Of a stretch of 12,445 nt of DNA, positions 1 to 7,649 are shown piece by piece. The number at the start of each line of letters is the position of its first letter. Position 1 is the first letter of the stretch. Location: the NCBI GenBank assembly GCA_030054835.1, contig JASGVS010000015.1, forward strand, positions 1 through 12,445, given 5' to 3'. The position numbers and the translations under genes were made by a program. The DNA comes from UBA3910 sp002391465. GTDB lineage: Bacteria; Bacillota; Limnochordia; Darwinibacteriales; Darwinibacteriaceae. Under the pieces are notes generated by a model. That model made no database searches, had not been told where the DNA came from, and saw nothing but the letters and a program-made list of their open reading frames with translations.

Positions 1-53
1 CAGGATTCGACCAAATCCAGAGCCCAGCCAGGCTCTTCCATGAACAATGCCAT
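1..53 (-). CDS. Possible 5' end of an unidentified gene running off the left edge
   Basis: On the minus strand an open frame begins at an ATG at 53-51, or at a second ATG at 41-39, and stays open to the window edge. It reads MALFMEEPGWALDLVES. An in-frame TAA lies nine bases upstream of the first ATG. There is only a weak purine-rich stretch (AGAAAGAG) as a ribosome binding site. Seventeen codons are too few to assign a family. Frame 3 of the plus strand is also open here, so this may be chance or the remains of a decayed gene. Confidence 0.15.
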   Translation of the reverse strand, partial: MALFMEEPGWALDLVES

Positions 54-220
54 CGCTCTTTCTTAGCGCCTCTACGCTAATTATTCTAGCACATTAGGCG
101 CCCAAGAAACAGGGCATTTTCAAAAAACTCCATCCAACACTGCTTGGTACTAGGATACCTGACGACTGTGAAGAATGGGGTAAAGGTCGACAAAACAGCT
201 TGGCCGGCCGAGCCTTTTTA

Positions 221-299
221 GGAGGCTCAGCACATGGATGAGAAAAAACGGCAAGAAATTGCTCTAAAACGGTTCGCTTTAATCAGTCCGGAATTGTAA
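221..299 (+). pseudogene. Transposase N-terminal remnant (Mu/DDE-type integrase family)
   Basis: A GGAGG at 221-225 lies eight bases before an ATG at 234. The frame runs 21 codons to a TAA at 297-299 and contains KRQEIALKRFALISPEL. This resembles the conserved start of DDE-type integrase/transposases common in Bacillota (pattern R..IALFRF..ISP.L). Full-length relatives are several hundred residues long, and nothing recognisable as the HTH or DDE core follows in any frame before 360, so only the ribosome binding site and first codons remain. No inverted repeats or target duplication were identified. The assignment rests on memory of a short motif, and a chance micro-ORF is the alternative. Confidence 0.45.
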
Positions 300-360
300 C
301 ATAGACCCCTTGGACCCCTTGCTTGCTTGTGTTCGCCTATATACTTCCTATCCACTTGTC

Positions 361-1437
361 TTACACGTCTTGATTAAGCAGCTTACCCTGTTCGTACAGA
401 TACTTGAGGACTAAAACGCTGATAGGTAGGGCAAAGAGTCCCACCACGCCGAAGAGGCGCACACCCACATACATACAGAGCAGCATTACAATGGGATGGA
501 GGCCGATTTGCTGGCCAACCAATTTGGGCTCCAAAACGTTTCTGATCACCGTAATGATGATGTATAGGCCAAAGAGCCCAAAGCCCAAAAAGAGGTTACC
601 CTGGATGAGCTTGAAGATGGCCCAGGGAATGAGAATCAAGCCTGTCCCCAGCACGGGCATAATGTCCACAATGGCGGTGATAGCTCCAATCGTCACTGCC
701 CGCTCTACACCTAGAATGGAAAGGCCGATCGAAACCTCAATGAAGGTGATGAACAGCAGTAAGGCGTAGGCCTTAATGTATTTCCCCCCAATACCGGAAG
801 TCAAGGTGCGGAGTTCACTTACGATGCCCCGCCTGTCATGGGGCAGCAGGTTGGTGAAGAACTCGGTAACCTTTTCGAAGTCCATGGCAAAAAACACGGA
901 GGAAATGATGGATAAGACTATCCCAAAAAACAGCTTAGGCACCCAGGTCACGGTGGAGGTAATGGCTCCAATCGCCCGGGATGAGACTTCGGAGACAAGA
1001 TTGCCGATGGATTGGGAAACCTGGACATGGAAATCTTCCAAGATCTGCGCCAGATCCAGATCAAAGCGGATCATAATACCTTCTATGTATTCAAAAAACC
1101 GGGCTAGGGCAGGTTCGATGTCTGTCGAATAGAGCCGGGGCATTTTCTCCACCAGATCTTTAACACCCGCGTAAGCGCTCATGCCCAATAGAATCAACAG
1201 CAGGCCGATGATAAGGTAAAAAAGGAGTATGGATAAGACCGCTGCAAGTTTCCGCGGAAACCTCAGTTTATCCGCGAGAAAGCCAATGAACCGCTGCAGG
1301 ACTAAGGCCACCAAAAAACCGATCAGAAACGGAGCCACTAAACCCAGTAGGTATTTGATTACCACATAGACAATGGCTATGATTAGAAGGAAATAACCTG
1401 TGTTAATGATGAAGTCCCTGCGTTTGTCCAACGCCAT
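361..1437 (-). CDS. AI-2E/YtvI-family multispanning membrane transporter
   Basis: A 358-residue polytopic membrane protein of the AI-2E transporter family (PF01594-type), most like the YtvI branch found in spore-formers. Hydrophobic segments occupy about residues 11-45, 65-90, 165-185, 223-245, 248-275 and 280-345. A soluble loop of roughly 75 residues sits between the second and third groups (about 92-165), as is usual for the family. Conserved motifs are DIMPVLGTG (about 258-266) and LEPKLVGQQIGLHP (about 302-315). The reading frame opens at a GTG at 1446, but the GGGAGG at 1451-1446 abuts that codon. The ATG at 1437 has proper spacing and is preferred. Members export varied small molecules or ions, so the substrate cannot be read from sequence. 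The gene is monocistronic and divergent from lplA. Confidence 0.88.
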   Translation of the reverse strand: MALDKRRDFIINTGYFLLIIAIVYVVIKYLLGLVAPFLIGFLVALVLQRFIGFLADKLRFPRKLAAVLSILLFYLIIGLLLILLGMSAYAGVKDLVEKMPRLYSTDIEPALARFFEYIEGIMIRFDLDLAQILEDFHVQVSQSIGNLVSEVSSRAIGAITSTVTWVPKLFFGIVLSIISSVFFAMDFEKVTEFFTNLLPHDRRGIVSELRTLTSGIGGKYIKAYALLLFITFIEVSIGLSILGVERAVTIGAITAIVDIMPVLGTGLILIPWAIFKLIQGNLFLGFGLFGLYIIITVIRNVLEPKLVGQQIGLHPIVMLLCMYVGVRLFGVVGLFALPISVLVLKYLYEQGKLLNQDV

Positions 1438-1457
1438 CCGCTTCACCTCCCGTTTTT

Positions 1458-1486
1458 AGTGTACCAAGATGTGGATTTGGTTACAA
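1458..1486 (-). promoter_or_regulatory. Candidate sigma-A promoter for the AI-2E family gene
   Basis: On the minus strand TTGTAA (1486-1481) is separated by exactly 17 bases from TACACT (1463-1458), each matching four of six consensus positions. Transcription would begin near 1451, at the very edge of the Shine-Dalgarno sequence. That leaves an unusually short leader and lowers confidence. Confidence 0.3.
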
Positions 1487-1520
1487 TCCTTTTCTTTTTT
1501 ATTAGTATTTTACTGAGTAA

Positions 1521-1549
1521 TTGACAGCCCCTGGTAAGTAACGTAAGAT
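1521..1549 (+). promoter_or_regulatory. Sigma-A promoter of lplA
   Basis: A perfect -35 TTGACA (1521-1526) and a -10 TAAGAT (1544-1549, five of six) are separated by the optimal 17 bases. The predicted start near 1556 gives a leader of about 32 bases, with the AGAGGTGG ribosome binding site at 1576-1583. No operator-like palindrome was seen, so expression may be largely constitutive. Confidence 0.8.
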
Positions 1550-1587
1550 CTTCCTATAGGCATTATTCCCGGAAAAGAGGTGGTTCA

Positions 1588-2571
1588 ATGATCAAGGTAG
1601 TCAATAATCATACCGATCCCCGTATTAACTTAGCACTGGAAGAGTACGTCCTCAATTACTTAGACCCCAGTGAAGAATACGCCATCCTGTGGCAGAACGA
1701 ACCTACCGTAGTGATCGGCCGCAATCAAAATACAGTGGCTGAAGTAAACGCCCCCTTTATTAAAGAAAAGGGCATCCACGTTGTACGCAGATTATCCGGC
1801 GGCGGCGCCGTTTACCATGACTTTGGCAACTTGAACTTCACATTCATTGTCGACAGCGATAAAAGCGTTGTGAGCAACTTCGAACATTTCACCAAACCGG
1901 TTATTGCCGCCCTCGCCAGTCTAGGTGTCAAGGCGGAGTTTTCCGGTCGCAACGATATTACCATCGACGGTAAAAAGTTCTCAGGCAACGCCCAGTACTG
2001 GGCCAAAAACCGCCTCCTCCACCATGGTACTATCCTCTTTAACTCCGATCTTTCGGTGGTGCAGGAAGCGTTAAACGTTCGGGCCGATAAACTCCAGTCC
2101 AAAGGAGTTAAATCGGTGCGGAGCAGGGTTACCAACATCTATCCTTACCTAGAAACACCCATAACGATTGAAGAGTTCAAAGAGACACTCTGGCAGTACC
2201 TGATCCCCGGTGAACTGGAAGAGTACGTCCTCAGCGAAGAAGAGTGGGCCATTGTCCACGAACTGAAAGAGAAGCGCTACGCCCGCTGGGAATGGAATTA
2301 CGGTGCTTCACCTGAATGTGAAATGGAAAAGGAAGCCCGGTTCACAGGAGGCAAACTGGAGCTTAAGCTTAATGTACAGGAGGGGCTCATTCAGGACTTG
2401 AACATCTTCGGCGACTTCTTTGGGCAGCGGGATGTGAGGGAGCTGGCTGAGAAGCTAAACGGCACCCAATACCGGGAAAGCGCTGTATCAGAAGTTTTAG
2501 CCGAAGTCCCCTTGGAAGAATATTTCATCGGCATCACTAGAGACGAGTTTCTCCAATGTCTGTTTGACTGA
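1588..2571 (+). CDS. lplA: Lipoate-protein ligase A
   Basis: A 327-residue cytoplasmic ligase. It activates free lipoate with ATP to lipoyl-AMP and transfers it to the conserved lysine of lipoyl domains such as that of the E2 encoded nearby. The BPL/LplA catalytic domain fills about residues 1-245 and carries RRLSGGGAVYHD (67-78), the substrate-lysine motif DGKKFSGNAQ (127-136), HHGTIL (145-150) and a tryptophan-rich YARWEWNYGASP segment (231-242) ending the large domain. Residues about 250-327 form the small C-terminal domain of full-length LplA, so this is a complete two-domain ligase rather than an LplJ/LipL-type partial form. AGAGGTGG at 1576-1583 supports the ATG at 1588. The gene converges tail-to-tail with the pyruvate dehydrogenase operon, which contains its probable substrate. 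Confidence 0.95.
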   Translation: MIKVVNNHTDPRINLALEEYVLNYLDPSEEYAILWQNEPTVVIGRNQNTVAEVNAPFIKEKGIHVVRRLSGGGAVYHDFGNLNFTFIVDSDKSVVSNFEHFTKPVIAALASLGVKAEFSGRNDITIDGKKFSGNAQYWAKNRLLHHGTILFNSDLSVVQEALNVRADKLQSKGVKSVRSRVTNIYPYLETPITIEEFKETLWQYLIPGELEEYVLSEEEWAIVHELKEKRYARWEWNYGASPECEMEKEARFTGGKLELKLNVQEGLIQDLNIFGDFFGQRDVRELAEKLNGTQYRESAVSEVLAEVPLEEYFIGITRDEFLQCLFD

Positions 2572-2580
2572 AAAAAGGGA

Positions 2581-2615
2581 AAACCGGGTCAGGGCAATGT
2601 ACTCTGACCCGGTTT
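2581..2615. terminator. Bidirectional Rho-independent terminator between lplA and the pdh operon
   Basis: A perfect 12-bp inverted repeat (2581-2592 with 2604-2615, core ACCGGGTCAG) extends inward by one G-U and one G-C pair, leaving a seven-base loop. On the plus strand it is followed by a T-rich TTCTTCTTCTATT tract after lplA. On the minus strand it is followed by TCCCTTTTTT (2580-2571) after the E3 gene. It therefore probably ends both converging transcripts, with the stronger T-run serving the pdh side. Confidence 0.85.
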
Positions 2616-2685
2616 CTTCTTCTATTCGTGCTATTTTGTTTCTTTTTTGATCCACTGCCTCTTTAGAACTTCAGATCTACTTCTC

Positions 2686-4071
2686 CTACTGTCTCTTAAA
2701 CACATGAATAGCCTGCCCCAAAGCCACATGGGCCGCTTCCATCACAATCTCGGAAGAAGTGGGATGGGGATGGATAGCCATGGCCAGCTCCTCCAGCGTT
2801 GCCTCCAGGTCCAAGGCTAACACTGCTTCGGAGATGAGATCCGTTGCTTGGGCGGCAATGATGTGCACACCCAGGATTTCACCGTACTTCGCATCGGCAA
2901 CAATCTTGATCAGGCCTTCCGTCTCGCCTTCCGCCAAAGCTTTGCCGTTGGCAGCCAAGGGGAAAGTTCCCGTCCTGAGCTCGTGCCCCCGCTTCCTGGC
3001 CTCTTCTTCCGTTAGGCCCACAACAGCCACTTCCGGGAAGGAGTAGATACAAGCCGGGACCCGGTCGTAGTTGATCACAGCCTGGTCACCCATGATGTTC
3101 CTCACCGCAACCAAACCTTCAGCTGAGGCCACATGGGCCAGCATCTGCTTGCCGTTCACATCACCGATGGCGTACACACCGGGGATGCTCGTTTCCAGGC
3201 GCTCGTTGGTGCGAATCGCTCCCCTTTCCAAAGCGAGATTCAGTTTTTCCACCGCCTGCAAATTTGGCCTTCTGCCCAAGCTGACAATCACTTTGTCACC
3301 GGCAAACTCTCTGGTTTCCCCTTTGATCTCAGCCACAACGGTGGAGCCTTCGAAGCGCTTCACGTCCGCTTGGTTGTAAATCTCAACGCCCTTCCGCTGT
3401 AAAAGGCGCAGCATATACCTCTGAAGTTCGCTGTCCAAGCTGCCCAGCACCGTAAATTTTTCCAGAACAGTGACCTTTGAGCCCAAGGCGTTGAAGAGGG
3501 CAGCAAATTCCATGCCCACAACCCCGCCGCCAACAATAACCACTTCGTCGGGGATTTCCTCCAGCTCCAGGGCTCCGGTGCTGGTGACCGCCAGGCCCAT
3601 TTCCAGCGCCTCTGCCAAGCCCGGGATGGGCAGAATGGTGGGGCTGGAGCCGGTGGCGATGATCAAGTTTTCGAAGCTGACCTTCTCGCCGTTAACCAGG
3701 ATGGTGTTTTTATCAAGTACTTCACCGAAGCCTTTGATCACATCCACTCCGTTCTGCCTGAGCAGGTTTTCCACGCCTGAAGTGAGCTGACTCACAACGT
3801 TATCCTTGCGCTGGAGCATGGCGGACCAATCGATTCTGATCTCCGCCTGGCCGCCGATTCCTATTCCGTACTTTTCCGAATGCAAAATGTCTTGATAAAC
3901 CTTGGCGCTTTTGAGCAGTGTCTTGGTGGGAATGCACCCCTCATTGAGGCAGACCCCACCGATGGCGCCCCCTTCAATCAGAACCGTTTCAGCACCCAGC
4001 TGGGCTGCCTTAATGGCTGCCACATAGCCGCCGGGGCCGCCGCCCAGTATCGCGATTTTGTATTGTTTCAT
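2686..4071 (-). CDS. lpdA: Dihydrolipoamide dehydrogenase (E3) of the pyruvate dehydrogenase complex
   Basis: A 461-residue flavoprotein that reoxidises the dihydrolipoyl group of E2 and passes electrons through FAD to NAD+. The order is an FAD-binding Rossmann motif GGGPGG (10-15), the redox-active disulfide CLNEGC (C41, C46), a second FAD contact ATGSSP (139-144), the NAD-binding GGGVVGMEFAA (181-191), AIGDVNG (301-307) and the dimerisation domain. The dimerisation domain carries the catalytic His-Glu pair in HPHPTSSE (H436, E441). All key residues are present and the length is normal. The ATG at 4071 follows AAAGGGGTGATGGT and is 12 bases downstream of the E2 stop, so it is the last gene of the pdhA-pdhB-pdhC-lpd operon. 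The usual bacterial symbol is lpdA or pdhD. Confidence 0.96.
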   Translation of the reverse strand: MKQYKIAILGGGPGGYVAAIKAAQLGAETVLIEGGAIGGVCLNEGCIPTKTLLKSAKVYQDILHSEKYGIGIGGQAEIRIDWSAMLQRKDNVVSQLTSGVENLLRQNGVDVIKGFGEVLDKNTILVNGEKVSFENLIIATGSSPTILPIPGLAEALEMGLAVTSTGALELEEIPDEVVIVGGGVVGMEFAALFNALGSKVTVLEKFTVLGSLDSELQRYMLRLLQRKGVEIYNQADVKRFEGSTVVAEIKGETREFAGDKVIVSLGRRPNLQAVEKLNLALERGAIRTNERLETSIPGVYAIGDVNGKQMLAHVASAEGLVAVRNIMGDQAVINYDRVPACIYSFPEVAVVGLTEEEARKRGHELRTGTFPLAANGKALAEGETEGLIKIVADAKYGEILGVHIIAAQATDLISEAVLALDLEATLEELAMAIHPHPTSSEIVMEAAHVALGQAIHVFKRQ

Positions 4072-4083
4072 ACCATCACCCCT

Positions 4084-5325
4084 TTAGGCCAAAAGCAGCA
4101 AAAGCGGCTCCTGTAAATACGCTTTGAGGCGCATGAGGAATCTGCCCGCGCTGCCCCCGTCAATGAAACGGTGATCAAAGGCAAGTGTTATGGGTAGAAT
4201 ATGGCGGATCGTGATCTCGTCGTTGTCATTGACTACCGGCTTTTTGGTGATGGAGCCAATGCCTAAAATGGCCGCTTCCGGATGTTTGATCACGGGTATG
4301 CCAGTCAGGGCACCCACTGCACCGTAGTTGGTCAAGGTGAAGGTACCGCCCTGGATCTCATCAAGTGAAAGTGTGCGTTCCCGCGCTTTCCGGGCCAGTT
4401 CCTGCACTTCCCTGCCCAGGGCAAGGAGCCCTTTCTGGTCAGCCTTTTTAATGACAGGCACCAAGAGACCATCGGGAGTGTCCACTGCAATGCCCATGTT
4501 GTAGTATTTTTTCAAAATGATCTCATTGGTCTCAGCCGAGAAGCTGGCATTGAAGAGGGGATGCTCCTGCAAAGCCAAGGCAACTGCTTTGATCAGGAAA
4601 GGCATATAGGTGAGCTTGGAGCCTTCCCGTTCGGCCAGTTCTTTACTCTCCTGCCTGAATTTGACCAGTTCTGTCACGTCAAACTCATCCATTACCGCAG
4701 CATGGGGTATTTCCTGTTTAGATACTGCCATGTTCCTGGCAATTGTCTTGCCCAAGGTGGTGAGGGCAATCCGTTCTTCCAGTTCAGCTGCAACAGGTGC
4801 AGCGGCTGCCGCCTGCATTGGTTTTACTTCCGCTGCCCGCCTAATATCTTCCTTCATCACCCGCCCTGCCGGGCCTGTGCCCTGGATGGTGGTAATATCC
4901 ACCCCTAGGTCTTTGGCCAGTTTACGGGCTACCGGAGTGGCCAGGACCCTGCCTTTACTCATTTCAGCACTTTCAACGCTGTGTTCAGTGCTCGTTGCCA
5001 AAACCTGTGATGAGCTTTCCAAAGCTCCCACAACCGCTGCGTTGTCTTCCTCTACAGGTTCTGCCTGTGGAGGTTCGACGTTTACTCCAGAGCCATCGTC
5101 TATTGTCACCACCACATCGCCAACATTGATCGTATCTCCCACTTCGCCGAAGCGGGCAACGATTTTACCGCTGGCGGGTGAAGGGATTTCTGCATTAACT
5201 TTGTCTGTCTCAACTAGGAACAGGGAGTCCCCTTCCTTCACTTCCTGCCCCACTTCCACAAACCAGTTCAATATTACGCCTTCGGCGATACCCTCGCCGA
5301 TATCAGGGAATCTAAATTCAAGCAT
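4084..5325 (-). CDS. pdhC: Dihydrolipoamide acetyltransferase (E2) of the pyruvate dehydrogenase complex
   Basis: A 413-residue core subunit that receives the acetyl group on its lipoyl arm and transfers it to CoA. There is a single N-terminal lipoyl domain (about 2-78) with the lipoylated lysine K42 in ETDKVNAEIPSP. A flexible linker (about 80-125) leads to a peripheral subunit-binding domain (about 127-163, LATPVARKLAKDLG). An Ala/Pro-rich linker follows, then the trimer-forming catalytic domain (about 185-413) with the active-site motif FDHRFIDGG (H385, D389). The C-terminus ends in an unusual run of five leucines. The ATG at 5325 lies seven bases after GGAGG (5337-5333). The upstream E1beta gene ends 27 bases before it. 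E1alpha/E1beta similarity suggests pyruvate, but other 2-oxo acids cannot be excluded. Confidence 0.93.
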   Translation of the reverse strand: MLEFRFPDIGEGIAEGVILNWFVEVGQEVKEGDSLFLVETDKVNAEIPSPASGKIVARFGEVGDTINVGDVVVTIDDGSGVNVEPPQAEPVEEDNAAVVGALESSSQVLATSTEHSVESAEMSKGRVLATPVARKLAKDLGVDITTIQGTGPAGRVMKEDIRRAAEVKPMQAAAAAPVAAELEERIALTTLGKTIARNMAVSKQEIPHAAVMDEFDVTELVKFRQESKELAEREGSKLTYMPFLIKAVALALQEHPLFNASFSAETNEIILKKYYNMGIAVDTPDGLLVPVIKKADQKGLLALGREVQELARKARERTLSLDEIQGGTFTLTNYGAVGALTGIPVIKHPEAAILGIGSITKKPVVNDNDEITIRHILPITLAFDHRFIDGGSAGRFLMRLKAYLQEPLLLLLA

Positions 5326-5352
5326 GGCACAGCCTCCTCACTCGCACAAGCC

Positions 5353-6330
5353 TTAGTAGCGGACAACTTTTCTAATACCTGCTGCCATGCGGTCAGCATC
5401 CAGGAAATAATGGTGTTCGCCCCGGGGCAGGGGTATGGTTACGTCAAAGCCTGCCAGCCTGGTAGGCGGAGCTTCCAGGTACAGAAACGCCCCTTCATTG
5501 ACCAAGGCGATGAGTTCTGCCCCTGGGCCAAAGGATTTGGCCGCTTCGTGGATCACCACAAACCTGCCCGTTTTCTGGACCGAGTCGATAATGGTCTCCC
5601 CATCGATGGGGGAAATTGTGCGCAGGTCAATGATCTCCGCGTTAATCCCTTCCTCCTGCAGAATCTTGTCTGCCTTCAAAACCTCATGGACATAGGCGCC
5701 CCAGGTCACAACAGTCACGTCTGTGCCCTGTTTTAAAACCTTCGCTTTGCCAAGGGGAATGGTGTAATCGTCTTCCGGCACTTCCTGTCTGAACGCCCGG
5801 TAAATTTTCGAGGGTTCGAGGAAGATAACCGGATCCTCGTCCCGAATGGCAGAAAGGAGCAGCCCCTTAGCATCATAGGGCGTAGAAGGCGTGACAACCT
5901 TCAGGCCAGGGATATGGCCAAGGAGGGTGTCCAGGCTTTCAGAATGGTGTTCCAAAGCTTTAATGCCGCCCCCGTGGGGCATGCGGATTACCAAGGGAAG
6001 ATTGCGCTGTCCCCTGGTACGGTTGCGCATGCGGGCTACGTGGGAGATGATCTGGTTGAAGGCTGGATAGGCAAAACCGGAAAATTGGATTTCGGCTACC
6101 GGCTTGAGACCATTGATGGCCATGCCCACTGCCGTGCCCACAATGGCTGCTTCAGCAATGGGTGTGTCAAAGCAGCGCTTCGCCCCGTACTTTTCCTGCA
6201 GGCCCACAGTTGCCCGGAAAACGCCCCCTTCTAAGCCCACGTCTTCGCCAAAAACCACAACCGATTCATCGCGCCCCATCTCATAGTCCAAGGTATGGTT
6301 AATTGCGCCAATCAGGTTCATAAGGGCCAT
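5353..6330 (-). CDS. pdhB: Pyruvate dehydrogenase E1 component, beta subunit
   Basis: A 325-residue beta subunit of the alpha2beta2 thiamine diphosphate-dependent E1, which decarboxylates the 2-oxo acid and reductively acetylates the lipoyl arm. The N-terminal pyrimidine-binding transketolase domain carries the catalytic glutamate E60 in DTPIAEAAIVG and the HHSES segment (H128/H129), the position of the active-site histidine of this family. The C-terminal transketolase domain covers about residues 200-325. Many segments match Gram-positive PdhB, such as PSTPYDAKGLLLSAIRDEDP. The ATG at 6330 directly abuts the E1alpha stop codon (6333-6331), with AAGGTGGAG in the end of E1alpha as ribosome binding site. 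This gives tight, probably coupled translation. Acetoin or branched-chain dehydrogenase E1beta is the alternative. Confidence 0.93.
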   Translation of the reverse strand: MALMNLIGAINHTLDYEMGRDESVVVFGEDVGLEGGVFRATVGLQEKYGAKRCFDTPIAEAAIVGTAVGMAINGLKPVAEIQFSGFAYPAFNQIISHVARMRNRTRGQRNLPLVIRMPHGGGIKALEHHSESLDTLLGHIPGLKVVTPSTPYDAKGLLLSAIRDEDPVIFLEPSKIYRAFRQEVPEDDYTIPLGKAKVLKQGTDVTVVTWGAYVHEVLKADKILQEEGINAEIIDLRTISPIDGETIIDSVQKTGRFVVIHEAAKSFGPGAELIALVNEGAFLYLEAPPTRLAGFDVTIPLPRGEHHYFLDADRMAAGIRKVVRY

Positions 6331-7416
6331 TTACTCCACCTTCCCCTCTAAATACTCGAGATACTCTTCATACTGCTCGCGGATATGCGCAGGCATTTCC
6401 TTATAGGTGTACTTAAACAGGTCTTCTACCTTCGGTTCTCCTTCAGCTTCCACCTTACGGAACACCTCTAGCGCGTACTCACCGTATTCTTCCTGAAACG
6501 CCTCATCCTGCTCTTCGCTCCACACTCCCCGGCTGATCAGATAAGCCTTCATCCGTTTGATGGGATCCTTGGGCTTCCACTTTTCCACCTCAGAGTCTTC
6601 CCTGTACTTGGTGGGATCGTCGGAGGTAGTGTGGGCACCGAGGCGGTAGGTGTAGGCTTCGATTAAGGTTGGGCCGCCCCCCTGTCTGGCGCGATCAATG
6701 GCGTCCTTTGTGGCAGCGTACATGGCCATGAGGTCATTGCCGTCCACCAAAATTCCGGGGATGCCGGCTGCCACCGCCTTCTGCACCAGGGTTTCAGCTT
6801 TGGTTTGTTTATGGCGGGCAACGGAGATAGCGTATTGGTTGTTTTGGATGATGAAAACAATCGGTGCTTCGAACACTCCGGCGAAGTTGAGAGCTTCGCT
6901 GAAGTCACCGATGGAGGTGCCTCCATCGCCGATATAAGCGACTGTCACGTCTCTTTCACCCTTGATGTTGGAGGCCATCGCCAGTCCAACGCCATGGGCC
7001 AGTTGGGAGCCGATGGGAACGGCAATGGGGAGATTCTTGACGCCTTCCGGGAACTTACTGCCGTATTCATTGCCGTACCAATAAAGGTAAACAGTCTCCA
7101 AAGGTACACCCCGATGAAGCCAGGCGCCCAGTTCCCTGAAGGCGGGAACGTGCCAATCATTCTTTTCCATGGCTGCAGCCGAGCCCACCTGGGCTGCTTC
7201 CTGCCCGGTGTTGGGCGCATAGGTCAGCATACGCCCTTGCCGCTGCAGCTGCAGCGCTTTCATATCAGCGGTTCTCGTTCTCAGCATTGTTTTGTATAAC
7301 TCTAACCACTCTTCGTCGCTCAGATCCGGAACCAGGTCCGGTTGGACAATGGAACCTGTTTCATCCATGATCTGCAGCATTTGACCCTTGAGGGGACCAT
7401 ATTGTTCAACCAACAT
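6331..7416 (-). CDS. pdhA: Pyruvate dehydrogenase E1 component, alpha subunit
   Basis: A 361-residue alpha subunit of heterotetrameric E1 that binds the diphosphate end of thiamine diphosphate. The cofactor motif runs from GDGGTSIGDF (163-172) to QNNQYAIS (191-198), the classic GDG...NN spacing. The activation-loop region GAHTTSDDPTKYR (260-272) contains the conserved H262. Residues 210-260 (LVQKAVAAGIPGILVDGND) closely resemble Bacillus PdhA, which favours pyruvate as substrate. The length fits the Gram-positive family. The ATG at 7416 is preceded by AAAGGTGGG (7430-7422). It is the first gene of the four-gene operon, driven from the promoter about 50 bases upstream, and E1beta follows without any gap. 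Confidence 0.94.
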   Translation of the reverse strand: MLVEQYGPLKGQMLQIMDETGSIVQPDLVPDLSDEEWLELYKTMLRTRTADMKALQLQRQGRMLTYAPNTGQEAAQVGSAAAMEKNDWHVPAFRELGAWLHRGVPLETVYLYWYGNEYGSKFPEGVKNLPIAVPIGSQLAHGVGLAMASNIKGERDVTVAYIGDGGTSIGDFSEALNFAGVFEAPIVFIIQNNQYAISVARHKQTKAETLVQKAVAAGIPGILVDGNDLMAMYAATKDAIDRARQGGGPTLIEAYTYRLGAHTTSDDPTKYREDSEVEKWKPKDPIKRMKAYLISRGVWSEEQDEAFQEEYGEYALEVFRKVEAEGEPKVEDLFKYTYKEMPAHIREQYEEYLEYLEGKVE

Positions 7417-7464
7417 AGTAGCCCACCTTTCTGAGTGTAATTTATTACTAATTTGCTTATATTT

Positions 7465-7493
7465 AGCATAGCAAACATGAGAATGGTTTTCAA
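7465..7493 (-). promoter_or_regulatory. Sigma-A promoter of the pdh operon
   Basis: On the minus strand TTGAAA (7493-7488, five of six) and TATGCT (7470-7465, four of six) are spaced by exactly 17 bases. An AT-rich stretch extends downstream to the E1alpha ribosome binding site. The predicted start near 7458 gives a leader of about 40 bases. A Fur-like palindrome covers the -35 and part of the spacer. Confidence 0.65.
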
Positions 7494-7497
7494 TATC
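7479..7497 (-). promoter_or_regulatory. Fur-like operator overlapping the pdh promoter
   Basis: The minus strand reads GATATTGAAAACCATTCTC, matching the classical 19-base Fur box GATAATGATAATCATTATC at 15 of 19 positions. The plus strand shows the imperfect palindrome TGAGAAtggTTTTCA. It covers the -35 hexamer and part of the spacer, so a bound repressor would block RNA polymerase. Fur, PerR and Zur sites resemble each other, so the regulator cannot be named with certainty, and an AT-rich coincidence is possible. Confidence 0.4.
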
Positions 7498-7538
7498 ATT
7501 TAATAAAAAGAACCCCCGTTAGCCCGTTTTTTTCCAAG

Positions 7539-7565
7539 AAAAAAGATCGGAGCGAGCTCCGATCT
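7539..7565 (-). terminator. Orphan minus-strand Rho-independent terminator
   Basis: A perfect 9-bp stem (7565-7557 with 7552-7544, core GATCGGAG) closes a four-base loop and is followed on the minus strand by a run of T residues (7543-7539). No T-run follows on the plus strand, so it acts leftward. No convincing protein gene lies upstream of it on the minus strand. The transcript it ends would therefore be a small RNA, a leader, or read-through. It also insulates the pdh promoter just downstream. Confidence 0.75.
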
Positions 7566-7649
7566 CAAACAGCTGCGTTTTCCCCAAGGCAGATCCTTCT
7601 CCCACGGACTGACAGAGTAGAGATTCCCCCTTCCCAAGGAAACTGTACC

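Noticed and set aside
1438..1446. GTG start three codons upstream of the AI-2E family ATG
   Set aside because: The Shine-Dalgarno GGGAGG overlaps or abuts the GTG, leaving no spacing, whereas the ATG at 1437 is correctly spaced.
4610..5356. Long plus-strand open frame (248 codons) within the E2 gene
   Set aside because: It lies wholly antisense to E2, whose lipoyl, binding and catalytic motifs are intact. Its Ser/Thr/Pro-rich composition is typical of an antisense shadow and it matches no family.
7511..7544. T-run and A-run inverted repeat (TTTTTTTC / GAAAAAA) near the orphan terminator
   Set aside because: An A/T-only stem of this kind is weak and probably arises from the terminator T-run beside an unrelated T tract.
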